Assembly: GCA_017303805.1 (NCBI GenBank)
Contig: JAFLBQ010000008.1
Location: forward strand, 62,001-126,000
DNA from: Cytophagales bacterium
GTDB taxonomy: Bacteria; Bacteroidota; Bacteroidia; Cytophagales; Cyclobacteriaceae
Direction: 5' to 3'
DNA: 64,000 nucleotides
Below, piece by piece: positions 44,067-52,007 of this stretch (position 1 is the first letter of the stretch; each line of letters begins with the position of its first letter). A program made the translations under genes and the position numbers. The notes beneath the pieces are model-generated. The model saw nothing but the letters and a program-made list of their open reading frames with translations, had not been told where the DNA came from and ran no database searches.

Positions 44067-44360
44067 TTGAGAGTAATTGCTAAGAAGGTACTCCGAGAGT
44101 TTTGGGCTAAACATTCGGACTGCGAACAACAACTTAAATCATGGTATCGAGAAGTTGAAAAGAGTGAATGGAAAAATACCAATGAAATAAAAAAAGAGTA
44201 TCCTTCAGCAAGCGTTCTCAGGGAGAATAGGGTTGTTTTCAACATAAAGGGAAACAACTATCGACTAATTGTTAAGATTAATTTTCACTATCAAATGATG
44301 TGGATACGATTTGTTGGGACTCATAAAGAATACGACAGGATTGACGCGAACAAAATTTAA
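44067..44360 (+). CDS. higB: HigB-type mRNA interferase toxin
   Basis: A 97-residue RelE-superfamily toxin of the HigB type: RVIAKKVLREFWAKHSDCEQ, LKSWYREVEKSEWKN, VVFNIKGNNYRLIVKINFHY and MWIRFVGTHKEYDRID. The final H/Y segment matches the catalytic C-terminus of the family. The only plausible start is a TTG at 44067, a weak codon that may limit toxin synthesis. The antitoxin gene follows after five bases, toxin first, the order usual for hig loci. GC content is visibly lower than in the neighbours, suggesting transfer. Confidence 0.9.
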   Translation: MRVIAKKVLREFWAKHSDCEQQLKSWYREVEKSEWKNTNEIKKEYPSASVLRENRVVFNIKGNNYRLIVKINFHYQMMWIRFVGTHKEYDRIDANKI

Positions 44361-44365
44361 AGGCT

Positions 44366-44722
44366 ATGAACTTAAAACCAATAAAGACTAAAAAAGACTA
44401 CCAACAAGCTTTGGACAGGCTTGAGTTAATTTTTGACGCTAAAAAAGGAACAAAGGAAGGGGATGAACTTGAGATATTGGGAATATTGATTGAGCAATAT
44501 GAAAACGAACATTTTCCTATTGACTTACCCGACCCAATTGAAGCAATAAAATTCAGAATGGAACAACTTGGTTATACTCAGACTGACTTAGCAAAAGTCG
44601 TAGGACTTAAAAGTAGGGCAAGCGAGATACTGAGCAAAAAGAGAAAGCTATCGTTGGACATGATTAGACAACTCCATGAGAAGTTGAATATTCCGACAGA
44701 TGTTTTAATTCAAGCCTACTAA
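44366..44722 (+). CDS. higA: HigA-type antitoxin with helix-turn-helix
   Basis: A 118-residue antitoxin. The N-terminal half is acidic and helical (LKPIKTKKDYQQALDRLELI, the usual HigA-type start). The C-terminal XRE helix-turn-helix is MEQLGYTQTDLAKVVGLKSR with ASEILSKKRKLSLDMIRQLH. It neutralises HigB and represses its own promoter. AT-rich codon use like higB. Confidence 0.92.
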   Translation: MNLKPIKTKKDYQQALDRLELIFDAKKGTKEGDELEILGILIEQYENEHFPIDLPDPIEAIKFRMEQLGYTQTDLAKVVGLKSRASEILSKKRKLSLDMIRQLHEKLNIPTDVLIQAY

Positions 44723-44773
44723 ACCGGCACAGCCGCCAATCGAGTAGTCGGCCTAGCCAGTTTTACCTGACGA

Positions 44774-44815
44774 GGTGCGCCTCTCGCACCACGTAGCGTG
44801 CGGGTCGCGTACTAC
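44774..44815. repeat. GC-rich double hairpin (REP-like)
   Basis: Two back-to-back hairpins: GGTGCG CCTCT CGCACC (44774-44790) and GTAGCGTGCG GGT CGCGTACTAC (44793-44815, two mismatches). They sit between higA and the TonB remnant in an otherwise AT-rich stretch. Not followed by a T-tract, so not a classical terminator. Confidence 0.65.
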
Positions 44816-45023
44816 GCGGTTCGTTAAGCATATTGCAATCGCTCTTTACACCAATAACGAAGATGGTACTCCAGGTGACTTTAACGTAATTCAAGGAATA
44901 GGTTATGGATGTGACGAAGCTGTGGTTGAAGCCTTCAAAAAAATACCTAAATGGAAACCCGCAACTATTAAAGGGAAACCTGTTAAATTTCGGACCCAGA
45001 TGGGATATTTATACAAATTATAA
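44775..45023 (+). pseudogene. Remnant of a TonB C-terminal domain
   Basis: From about 44840 the frame reads NVIQGIGYGCDEAVVEAFKK, IPKWKPATIKGKPVKFRTQM and GYLYKL, a near-complete match to the end of TonB C-terminal domains (QGIGxGCDEEA, MPKWKPGxxxGKPV). There is no signal anchor, proline-rich spacer or first half of the domain. The codons before it are the translation of a GC-rich double hairpin. I read it as the 3' stump of an energy-transducer-type gene truncated by rearrangement beside the HigBA cassette. Confidence 0.75.
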
Positions 45024-45061
45024 AGTTTGATTTAGGTACAATACCTACCAGCAAAAAGAAT

Positions 45062-45595
45062 ATGAATAAAATACAATTCCTCGTTAACACGGTGGCAACA
45101 GAACGTAACCTGTACCTGGATCAATTGCAGCAAATTTCCGAAGAACAAGCGCTATGGAAACCAACCGAAGAAGAGTGGAATCTAAACGAAATTACTGAAC
45201 ATCTTTTTTGGGCAGAACAAGGTGGCATTGCCGGCATGTGGAAAACGCTTAAGGCCATAAGAGCAGGCAAGCTGGAACGCACACTGGATTTTATACACAA
45301 GAACATGCCGATTGAACAACTGATTGAGCTCACCTGGAAACCCAAAGAAATAGTACCCGCGGTAGCCGCACCTCGCATGGGCGGCACGCTGGCATTTTGG
45401 ATAGCTTCGTTAAAAAATTTACAAGAAATACTGGCAGCCTTTGCGCAGGATTTGCAAGAAGATGAACTACGCCTAATGGCTCATCCGCACCCCATATCAG
45501 GGCCAATGGACTTTCATCAGCGCCTGGAATTTTTGGGGTTTCATATTGCCAGACACCGAGATCAATGCGCAAGGCTAATATCGATGATAAACTAA
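45062..45595 (+). CDS. DinB-superfamily protein
   Basis: A 177-residue four-helix-bundle protein of the DinB/YfiT-like superfamily. The typical helix pair is LYLDQLQQISEEQALWKPTE with EWNLNEITEHLFWAEQGGI (first His at about 43), and the last helix region reads FHQRLEFLGFHIARHRDQCA with the metal-ligand histidines at its end. Members are metal-binding and often act in thiol or bacillithiol chemistry, but the substrate is unknown. It is followed by a Crp-type regulator gene. Confidence 0.85.
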   Translation: MNKIQFLVNTVATERNLYLDQLQQISEEQALWKPTEEEWNLNEITEHLFWAEQGGIAGMWKTLKAIRAGKLERTLDFIHKNMPIEQLIELTWKPKEIVPAVAAPRMGGTLAFWIASLKNLQEILAAFAQDLQEDELRLMAHPHPISGPMDFHQRLEFLGFHIARHRDQCARLISMIN

Positions 45596-45659
45596 AGCCT
45601 GTTCCTTAAACTCTGTTGCAATAGTACAGCAGCACGTTGTGAAAAAAGGACAAACATTC

Positions 45660-46256
45660 ATGCACATGGAATCCGTCTCTGAAATCTTTTTAAACTCGGT
45701 AAGGTATGTTTGCCCAACCATTTCAGAAGCGGAACTATCAGCGTTTTCGAACATCCTTCACATCCGGGAATTTGAAAAGAAAGTCACCATTATAGAAGCC
45801 GGTACAGTTCAGCAAGAGATCGGGTTAGTGGTACAAGGGTTGGTACGATCGTCCTACATTGATACTCGCGGAGATGAAATAACCGTGGGTTTTTATCCTG
45901 AAGGTGAATATGCCACGCACTACCCTTCTTTCATTGCGCGAAAGCCAAGCCGGTACTGCATTCAAAGCCTTGAGCCCACTACAATGGTGTTCATGTCTTA
46001 CGAAAACATACAACTGATGTATGAAAAATTCCCCAGCGTTGAACGGTATGGGCGCTTAATTGCCGAGGCAGTCTTAAAAAGACAGCAGGCCCGTATTGAA
46101 AGTTTTATTTTTCAGTCGGCCGAAGAACGATACCTTGATTTCATGCACCAGTATCCCAGTCTTTTTAACAGGGTTACCCTCTCCCACCTTTGCAGCTATC
46201 TTGGCATCGAACGCCAATCACTTACCAGAATTCGTCAAAAATTAGCGCATAAGTAA
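45660..46256 (+). CDS. Crp/Fnr-family transcriptional regulator
   Basis: A regulator of about 198 residues. The ATG at 45660 is preceded by an AAAAAAGGA ribosome-binding-like stretch; a GTG at 45639 would add seven residues. The cyclic-nucleotide-binding-type beta roll covers about 25-115 (FEKKVTIIEAGTVQQEIGLV, FYPEGEYATHYPSFIARKPS) and a helix-turn-helix lies at the end (VTLSHLCSYLGIERQSLTRI). It lacks the canonical cAMP-binding Arg-Ser pair, and there are no Fnr-type cysteines. The flavoprotein and hydrolase genes downstream are plausible targets. Confidence 0.88.
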   Translation: MHMESVSEIFLNSVRYVCPTISEAELSAFSNILHIREFEKKVTIIEAGTVQQEIGLVVQGLVRSSYIDTRGDEITVGFYPEGEYATHYPSFIARKPSRYCIQSLEPTTMVFMSYENIQLMYEKFPSVERYGRLIAEAVLKRQQARIESFIFQSAEERYLDFMHQYPSLFNRVTLSHLCSYLGIERQSLTRIRQKLAHK

Positions 46257-46333
46257 TTATTGACACTTATGTGTCAGGCGTAGCCCACCCCAGGCGCCCA
46301 CCTTTGTGATATCAAATTAAACATGGAATCACA

Positions 46334-46921
46334 ATGGAAAAGAAAATTTTATTGATCCTCGGGCACCCCTCAAAAAATTCGTTCAACAAGGCATTGCTGG
46401 ATTCTTACCAGGCTGCAGCAGAAGCGAATGGGGCTACCTGCCAAACAATTTATATCTCCGATTTGCAGTTTGATGGCAACCTGGCCGATGGGTACAAGAC
46501 AGGTAAAGCAAACCAATTGGAGACCGATCTGCTTACTGCGCAAAAACTTCTGCAATGGGCTAACCACGTAGTATTTGCATTTCCAAATTGGTGGGGCTTT
46601 ATGCCAGCCGTTACCAAAGGCTTTATCGACAGGGTATTTCTACCGGGCTTTGCGTTTAAAAATCACTCCGGAAAAAATTTTCCTGAACAATTACTAAAAG
46701 GAAAAAGCATGCGGGTGTTGGTAACTATGGATACGCCCAGGTTTTGGTTCTACCTTGTTCATAGAGCATCGCTCTACCTCATCCTTAAAAAAGTGGTATT
46801 TGGCTATGTGGGTTTCAATCCCATTCGTTTTTCCACATTCGGATTCATCAGAAAATCAACTACCGAGCAGCGAACAAAGTGGCTACACACTGTAGCACAA
46901 CTAGGCAAACAATTCAAATAA
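46334..46921 (+). CDS. NAD(P)H-dependent oxidoreductase, flavodoxin-like (NQO type)
   Basis: A 195-residue flavodoxin-fold reductase. It begins MEKKILLILGHPSKNSFNKA (phosphate-binding loop with GHPxxxSFN), followed by ATCQTIYISDLQFDG, ADHVVFAFPNWWGFMPAVTKG-type text (seen as WANHVVFAFPNWWGFMPAV, the conserved FPxWWxxxPA motif at about residues 80-90) and GFIDRVFLPGFAFK. These are the FMN/FAD contacts of NQO1/YwrO-like quinone reductases. Cytoplasmic, likely reducing quinones or electrophiles. Confidence 0.9.
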   Translation: MEKKILLILGHPSKNSFNKALLDSYQAAAEANGATCQTIYISDLQFDGNLADGYKTGKANQLETDLLTAQKLLQWANHVVFAFPNWWGFMPAVTKGFIDRVFLPGFAFKNHSGKNFPEQLLKGKSMRVLVTMDTPRFWFYLVHRASLYLILKKVVFGYVGFNPIRFSTFGFIRKSTTEQRTKWLHTVAQLGKQFK

Positions 46922-46988
46922 AAAAAACCAACGGACATGCCGAACACCGCAAACAAAGTAGGCACCAAATTCAAAAAATTTTAAAACT

Positions 46989-47867
46989 ATGAAAACAATC
47001 ATTCAACCAAAACAAGCAGTTTTCCAATCTTCAACTGGCGAAAAAATTTTCTACCGAAACTGGAAATCGGAGAATCCGCAATCCCTTGTTGTAATTGTTC
47101 ATGGACTCAACTCGCACAGCGGGTACTATCAAAACTTTGCTGCTACGCTTGCCGCCCAAAATCACGAAGTAGTTGCACTAGACCTTCGTGGACGGGGGAA
47201 GTCTGAAGGCGAGCGCTTCTTTATCGGAGACTACCAACTAATTATCGATGACATAGATAAACTAGTTGATATTGCAAAAAGCTTGCACCCCACGCTGCCG
47301 GTGTTCTTACTTGGGCACAGTGCGGGTGGTGTGTTTGCTTCTGTTTATGCATTGCAACATCAGCAAAAGCTAAATGGTTTAATATCCGAGAGCTTTGCAT
47401 TTCACGTGCCGGCCCCAGCATTTGCCCAGGCGCTGCTAAAATTTATGGCCACCGTGGCGCCCCACAAACAACTTATTCAATTAAATAATGCAGACTTTTC
47501 GCGCAACCTGCAGGTAGTAGCGCAAATGAACTCAGACCCACTAATTGCCGGTGAAAAACAACCTGCTAAAACAATGCAACAGTTGATAGTAGCCGGCAAA
47601 CAGTTGGGCGAGAACATGGCCCATCTGAAATTACCGTTGTTGATTTTGCATGGCACTGCCGACAAAGCCACCCTACCCAGCGGCAGCGAGTATTTTCTGG
47701 CCAATGCAACCTCCACCCATAAACTCCTGAAACTCTACGAAGGCCATTATCATGATTTACTAAATGATGACGAAAGCGAGGTAGTAATTCAGGATATACT
47801 TGATTGGCTGCAGCAACGTATTCAAATCGGTGCTTACTCTTCAAAAGCTGTTGAACAGGTGTATTGA
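46989..47867 (+). CDS. Monoacylglycerol-lipase-type alpha/beta-hydrolase
   Basis: A 292-residue hydrolase without a signal peptide. Key elements are VVIVHGLNSHSGYYQNFA (HG oxyanion loop and the GxxxHSxxY lid typical of monoglyceride lipases), LDLRGRGKSEGERFFIGDY, VFLLGHSAGGVFASVYAL with the Ser nucleophile at about residue 113, ILHGTADKATLP (Asp) and LYEGHYHDLLND (His). It follows the quinone reductase by 67 bases and probably shares a transcript ending in a strong hairpin. Confidence 0.9.
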   Translation: MKTIIQPKQAVFQSSTGEKIFYRNWKSENPQSLVVIVHGLNSHSGYYQNFAATLAAQNHEVVALDLRGRGKSEGERFFIGDYQLIIDDIDKLVDIAKSLHPTLPVFLLGHSAGGVFASVYALQHQQKLNGLISESFAFHVPAPAFAQALLKFMATVAPHKQLIQLNNADFSRNLQVVAQMNSDPLIAGEKQPAKTMQQLIVAGKQLGENMAHLKLPLLILHGTADKATLPSGSEYFLANATSTHKLLKLYEGHYHDLLNDDESEVVIQDILDWLQQRIQIGAYSSKAVEQVY

Positions 47868-47891
47868 ATAGGTACCTCGTTTGTGATTCCT

Positions 47892-47920
47892 AAGGGTTGG
47901 CGTAACGTCCAACCCTTTTT
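47892..47920 (+). terminator. Rho-independent terminator after the hydrolase gene
   Basis: AAGGGTTGG CGTAACGT CCAACCCTT followed by TTT; a 9-bp perfect stem. Confidence 0.88.
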
Positions 47921-47987
47921 AATAGCCTCCACTTTAACTTAATGGAGCTTGGTTAAGTTCTTAGAAGAAAAAGTTTTAAGCTAAATC

Positions 47988-50414
47988 TTACCGGAATGCA
48001 ATGTGCATTTTTCGGATGCGATCTTCCAATTTTTCGGTAGTAAGCTTTTCGCGGGTGCGATCTACCATAATCGGAAACGCAAAGGGTGTAGGCTTCTCCG
48101 GTTCGGTAATAATAATTTTTTGATGGGCGATGCGCTCCAATGCCTTACGCAGCCGCGCTTCTTCCAATTGAAAGTCCATTACCTCTTCAAATGCCTGCAG
48201 TAACAGCAGGTTGTGCGACTCATATTCATGGAACACATTAAAGAACAACTGCGAAGATGATTGCAGATGGCGCTCTTTTATTTTTTGTCCGGGTAGCCCT
48301 TTAAAAATTAATCCAGAGATGGCGGCAATGTCGCGAAACTTGCGTTTGGCCATTTCAGTAGAATTAATGCTGGCCTGAATATCTTTCAGTAACTCTTCGC
48401 TGCCCAGCACGTTGGTTTCGATGGCCTCGTAGATGGGAATCTCCTGGTCGGATAGCAGCTCAAAACCATAATCGTTCATAGCGATAGAAAACGTAATGGG
48501 TTGAATCTGAGCTATACGGTACGCAATCAAAGCCGCCATCCCCTCGTGCACCGCCCTGCCTTCAAACGGATACATCAACACATGGTAGCCTTCGGTAGTG
48601 TGAAAGTACTCGATCAGAAATTCATTGGCTTTTGGAAGGTGCGAGCGATCGCGCTGTAAGTGCATGAGCGGGCGCAGAAATTTCATTTCCGGATCCGATT
48701 CCTTGCCGGTGGCGGCTTCATCAATTTTTAACCGGATCATCTCACTCATTTGCGAAGACAACGGCATGCGGCCGCCTTGCCAGGAGGGTACCTTGCCACT
48801 CTTCTTTTTTGACTTGCGCACGTGCGCTTCCATTTCTTTTATGCGTACCAACTCCAGGCTTTGGCCCGTAAACCAAAATACATCGCCAATCTTTAGGCTG
48901 CTTATAAAGTATTCTTCAATGGTGCCTAAAAATTTTCCACTCACGTACTTCACATACAACAGGCTATCGCCTACAATGGCGCCAATAGATAACCGGTGTT
49001 TGAAGGCAATGCGTTTGTTTTCTACTTTGAATAAACCATTTTCAACTACCACTTTCCTGTATTCGTTGTATGCGGTTAACGCTTCGCCACCGGTGGTAAT
49101 AAAACCGAGCAACCAATTCCATTCCACATCGGATACGGATGCGTAGCTTACCGTGCTGCGTACTTCGCGCAAAATATCTTCTTGCCTGAAGCCATCCGAT
49201 ACCGCCAGGGTAATCAGGTACTGAATTAAAACATCGAACGAACGCAGGTACGGCAATCGATCTTCAACGATGCCGCGTTGCATGGCTTCGCGCAGAGCCG
49301 CGCCTTCGGTTAGTTCTAAGGTATTGGTGGGCAAAAAATAAATCCGGCTAACCGCACCCGGTTGGTGACCGCTGCGGCCTGCCCGTTGCAAAAATCGAGC
49401 AACCCCTTTTGGGCTGCCCACTTGTATCACCGTTTCCACCGGACGAAAATCAACACCTAAGTCGAGGCTGGAAGTACACACCACCGCTTTGAGTTTGCCG
49501 GCATGCAGTTGGTCTTCTACCCAATCGCGCAATTCTTTGCTGATGGAACCATGATGCATGGCAATTAATCCTGATAACTCAGGAGCGGCATCGAGCATTT
49601 TCTGATACCAGATTTCGGCAAACGATCTTGTATTGGTAAAGATGAGTGTGCTGTTGCTTTGCTTTACGATGGGAATTACTTTATCCAGCAATTGAATTCC
49701 TAAATGACCCGACCACGGCATCCTCTCCACTTCATCCGGAAAGATTGAAACAACTTCTACCTGCTTTTGAATGTCTGCTTTTACTACTTTAATCTTATGC
49801 TCCGAATAAAAATTACCCAGTAATATCTGCATGGATTGTTCCATGTTGCCAATGGTAGCGGAGATTCCCCAAATGCGCAGCGCGGGCGAAATAGTTTTCA
49901 ATCGCGAAAGCGCAAGCTCCATCATTACACCCCGCTTGGAACCTACCAACTCGTGCCACTCGTCAATTACAATGGTGCGCAGGTCGGCAAAGTATTCGGC
50001 ATACCCTTTTTGTGAAATAAGCAGGTGCAGACTTTCGGGTGTGGTAATTAAAAACTCGGGGGGTTGTTCTTTTTGTTTGCCGCGTTCGCGGGTGCTGGTA
50101 TCGCCACTGCGCACGCCTACGCGCCAGCCCGGTTGTAAATCTTTTATGGCCCGGTTGGCAGAAATTTCAATTTCTTTGGCCAGCGCCCGGATGGGTGTAA
50201 TCCAGATTGCCCGCGGGCCTTTGGTTTTTTTTGTTCCGTTGACTTCCAACAGAATCGGAATCAGTAAAGAATACGTTTTTCCGCTACCGGTTGGGGCATT
50301 TACCATGCCGTGGTAGCCGCTCCATAAACTTTGCCAGGCTTGCAATTGAAACGGAAAGGGTGTCCAGCCGCGGGCTTCAAACCATTTCTCTCCTTGCGCA
50401 AGCATCGTATCCAT
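47988..50414 (-). CDS. Ligase-associated DEXH-box helicase
   Basis: An 808-residue superfamily 2 helicase of the Lhr-like, ligase-associated DNA damage response type. Motifs in order: FPFQLQAWQSLWSGYHGMVN with APTGSGKT (Walker A, about residues 41-48), IWITPIRALAKEI (Ia), ITTPESLHLL, VIDEWHELVGSKRG (motif II, DEWH), GISATIGN (III), STLIFTNTRSFAEIW (IV), CTSSLDLGVDF (V) and LQRAGRSGHQPG (VI). C-terminal Lhr-type domains follow. It usually sits with a DNA ligase, PdeM and an exonuclease-like protein. The start at 50414 (MDTMLAQ) or 50405 is uncertain. Confidence 0.92.
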   Translation of the reverse strand: MDTMLAQGEKWFEARGWTPFPFQLQAWQSLWSGYHGMVNAPTGSGKTYSLLIPILLEVNGTKKTKGPRAIWITPIRALAKEIEISANRAIKDLQPGWRVGVRSGDTSTRERGKQKEQPPEFLITTPESLHLLISQKGYAEYFADLRTIVIDEWHELVGSKRGVMMELALSRLKTISPALRIWGISATIGNMEQSMQILLGNFYSEHKIKVVKADIQKQVEVVSIFPDEVERMPWSGHLGIQLLDKVIPIVKQSNSTLIFTNTRSFAEIWYQKMLDAAPELSGLIAMHHGSISKELRDWVEDQLHAGKLKAVVCTSSLDLGVDFRPVETVIQVGSPKGVARFLQRAGRSGHQPGAVSRIYFLPTNTLELTEGAALREAMQRGIVEDRLPYLRSFDVLIQYLITLAVSDGFRQEDILREVRSTVSYASVSDVEWNWLLGFITTGGEALTAYNEYRKVVVENGLFKVENKRIAFKHRLSIGAIVGDSLLYVKYVSGKFLGTIEEYFISSLKIGDVFWFTGQSLELVRIKEMEAHVRKSKKKSGKVPSWQGGRMPLSSQMSEMIRLKIDEAATGKESDPEMKFLRPLMHLQRDRSHLPKANEFLIEYFHTTEGYHVLMYPFEGRAVHEGMAALIAYRIAQIQPITFSIAMNDYGFELLSDQEIPIYEAIETNVLGSEELLKDIQASINSTEMAKRKFRDIAAISGLIFKGLPGQKIKERHLQSSSQLFFNVFHEYESHNLLLLQAFEEVMDFQLEEARLRKALERIAHQKIIITEPEKPTPFAFPIMVDRTREKLTTEKLEDRIRKMHIAFR

Positions 50415-50480
50415 TACAACAAATTAGAGCATTTAAAAACATTTTGGCTACAGCTTTGTTACATTGCAAAATCATTCTTT

Positions 50481-51356
50481 ATGGGTAGGTATTCAATTAA
50501 AGAACTGGAGAAGCTTTCCGGCATAAAGGCGCACACCATTCGCATTTGGGAGAAACGCCACCGGCTGGTAAGTCCACAGCGCACCCAAACCAATATCCGC
50601 TATTATACTGATGAGGATCTGAAAAAGATTATCAACGTGTCGGTGCTTAACAACCACGGAGTAAAAATTTCGCGCATTGTTGGGCTAAGCCTGGCCGATC
50701 TGAACCAGAAGGTTTCGGAGCTAAGCGAAACCAACAACACCATCGAAATTCATATCGATCAATTGGTGTTGGCCATGATTGATTTAGAAGAAGAAAAATT
50801 TGAGAAAATCCTCTCGAACCTGATTTTGAAATTTGGCTTTGAAAGAACAATTGTAGAAATCGTTTATCCCTTTCTTGAAAAAATCGGAGTGCTGTGGCTC
50901 ACCAACAATATCTCCCCGGCACAGGAGCACTTTATCTCCAACCTGATTCGGCAAAAATTAATTGTAGCCATCGATGGTCTGCCTTTAGCGCCTAAGTCGG
51001 CACCTAAAATTTTACTCTTCTTACCCGAAAACGAATTGCACGAATTGGCTTTGCTGTTTTACTACTACCTGGCCAAACAACATGGCTTGCGCACCTATTA
51101 CCTGGGGCAAACCGTTCCGCACAAAGACCTTAAATCGGTTTATGACGAACACCAACCGGCTTTACTGGTAACCTCACTTACCAGTGGCCCTTCGCCCAAA
51201 ATACTCCCTTCTTATCTGGCGCGGTTGAGTCAGGACTTTGCCGCAGCAAAAATTCTGGTTTCGGGTAGTGCACTTAAAAAAGGCCGGGTAGAGTCCTACC
51301 CTAACATCACTACCTTTAGCAACGCCCTGAATTTCAAAGAATTGATCAGTAACTAA
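50481..51356 (+). CDS. MerR-type regulator with B12-binding domain (CarH/LitR-like)
   Basis: A 291-residue regulator. A MerR helix-turn-helix occupies residues 1-70 (GRYSIKELEKLSGIKAHTIR, IWEKRHRLVSPQRTQTNIRY). Next is a helical cap (about 90-165) with W139-x9-E149-H150, exactly the W-x9-EH signature of the adenosylcobalamin photoreceptor CarH. The Rossmann B12 domain follows, with His187 in LPENELHELALL at the place of the lower axial cobalt ligand. CarH represses in the dark as a tetramer and is released by light. Target genes are probably the adjacent sigma factor and crt genes. It lies divergent from the helicase gene. Confidence 0.9.
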   Translation: MGRYSIKELEKLSGIKAHTIRIWEKRHRLVSPQRTQTNIRYYTDEDLKKIINVSVLNNHGVKISRIVGLSLADLNQKVSELSETNNTIEIHIDQLVLAMIDLEEEKFEKILSNLILKFGFERTIVEIVYPFLEKIGVLWLTNNISPAQEHFISNLIRQKLIVAIDGLPLAPKSAPKILLFLPENELHELALLFYYYLAKQHGLRTYYLGQTVPHKDLKSVYDEHQPALLVTSLTSGPSPKILPSYLARLSQDFAAAKILVSGSALKKGRVESYPNITTFSNALNFKELISN

Positions 51357-51380
51357 TTGTCTAACCTTTTATAAAATTAA

Positions 51381-51453
51381 TTAAACATTAATTTGGATAT
51401 CTGCACGGTGTGGTTAATTTTGTTCAACATTTTAAAATAAACGTTAAACATTA
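51381..51453 (+). promoter_or_regulatory. Three TTnAACATT boxes around the sigma-factor promoter
   Basis: TTAAACATTA at 51381-51390, TTCAACATTT at 51423-51432 and TTAAACATTA at 51444-51453. The start-to-start distances are 42 and 21 bp, about four and two helical turns, so all face the same side. They flank the promoter and the last reaches the ATG. A candidate operator for the adjacent CarH-like regulator; inference. Confidence 0.45.
51392..51422 (+). promoter_or_regulatory. Bacteroidota promoter of the ECF sigma gene
   Basis: TTTG at 51392-51395 (inside ATTTGG) and TAATTTTG at 51415-51422 with a 19-base spacer, an excellent consensus match 30 bases before the start codon. Confidence 0.7.
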
Positions 51454-51956
51454 TGACTGCGATAGAATTCAGCAAACAACTGGCGCTTTTAAGGCCAACG
51501 CTCAGAACGTTTACACGTAGATTTACTACCGACCGGGATGAGAGCCTGGATTTGGTGCAAGACACAATCCTGAAAGCGCTAACCTACCGCGACAAGTTTA
51601 GAGAAGATACAAACCTGAAGGGGTGGCTCTTTACTATTATGCGCAACACGTACATCAACAGCTATCGCAAAAACCAAAGAGCCCGCACTTCGCATGATAC
51701 CACCAAAGAACTTTACTACCTGAACGTGGAAGACACCCACACCTTTAACCGGCCCGAGGGCAGCGTAGAGTTTAAAGAAGTTTGGCGCAATGTAAACGAT
51801 CTGAAAGACGAGCTATTGATACCCTTTAAGATGCATACCACAGGCTACAAGTACCACGAAATTGCCGAACACTTGAATATTCCTATCGGAACGGTGAAGA
51901 ACCGGATTTTTCATGCCCGCAAAGAAATTCAGAAAAAACTAACCGGCTATAATTAA
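51453..51956 (+). CDS. ECF-type RNA polymerase sigma factor
   Basis: A 167-residue sigma-70 family factor with regions 2 and 4 only. Region 2 reads DRDESLDLVQDTILKALTYR and NLKGWLFTIMRNTYINSYRK; region 4 reads YKYHEIAEHLNIPIGTVKNR, IFHARKEIQKKL. The linker is short. No anti-sigma gene is adjacent, so control is probably transcriptional, through the CarH-like regulator immediately upstream. Light-inducible ECF factors next to CarH/LitR-type repressors and crt genes are known in other bacteria. It may drive the crt-phr genes downstream. Confidence 0.93.
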   Translation: MTAIEFSKQLALLRPTLRTFTRRFTTDRDESLDLVQDTILKALTYRDKFREDTNLKGWLFTIMRNTYINSYRKNQRARTSHDTTKELYYLNVEDTHTFNRPEGSVEFKEVWRNVNDLKDELLIPFKMHTTGYKYHEIAEHLNIPIGTVKNRIFHARKEIQKKLTGYN

Positions 51957-51964
51957 CTTAACCG

Positions 51965-51995
51965 AACCCGGTATCAAAAAGCCGGGTTTTCTTTT
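51965..51995 (+). terminator. Terminator or attenuator between sigma gene and crtI
   Basis: AACCCGG / CCGGGTT stem (loop TATCAAAAAG) followed by TTCTTTTT, beginning eight bases after the sigma stop and ending 13 bases before the crtI ATG. Confidence 0.8.
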
Positions 51996-52007
51996 TATAC
52001 TCACAGC

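Noticed and set aside
39460-47867. A defence island (AbiEii pair, HigBA, DinB-superfamily protein)
   Set aside because: The modules are separated by housekeeping genes (CapA, PdeM, PiT transporter), and no restriction, CBASS, retron or other defence genes are seen. The DinB-superfamily protein is not the DNA polymerase.
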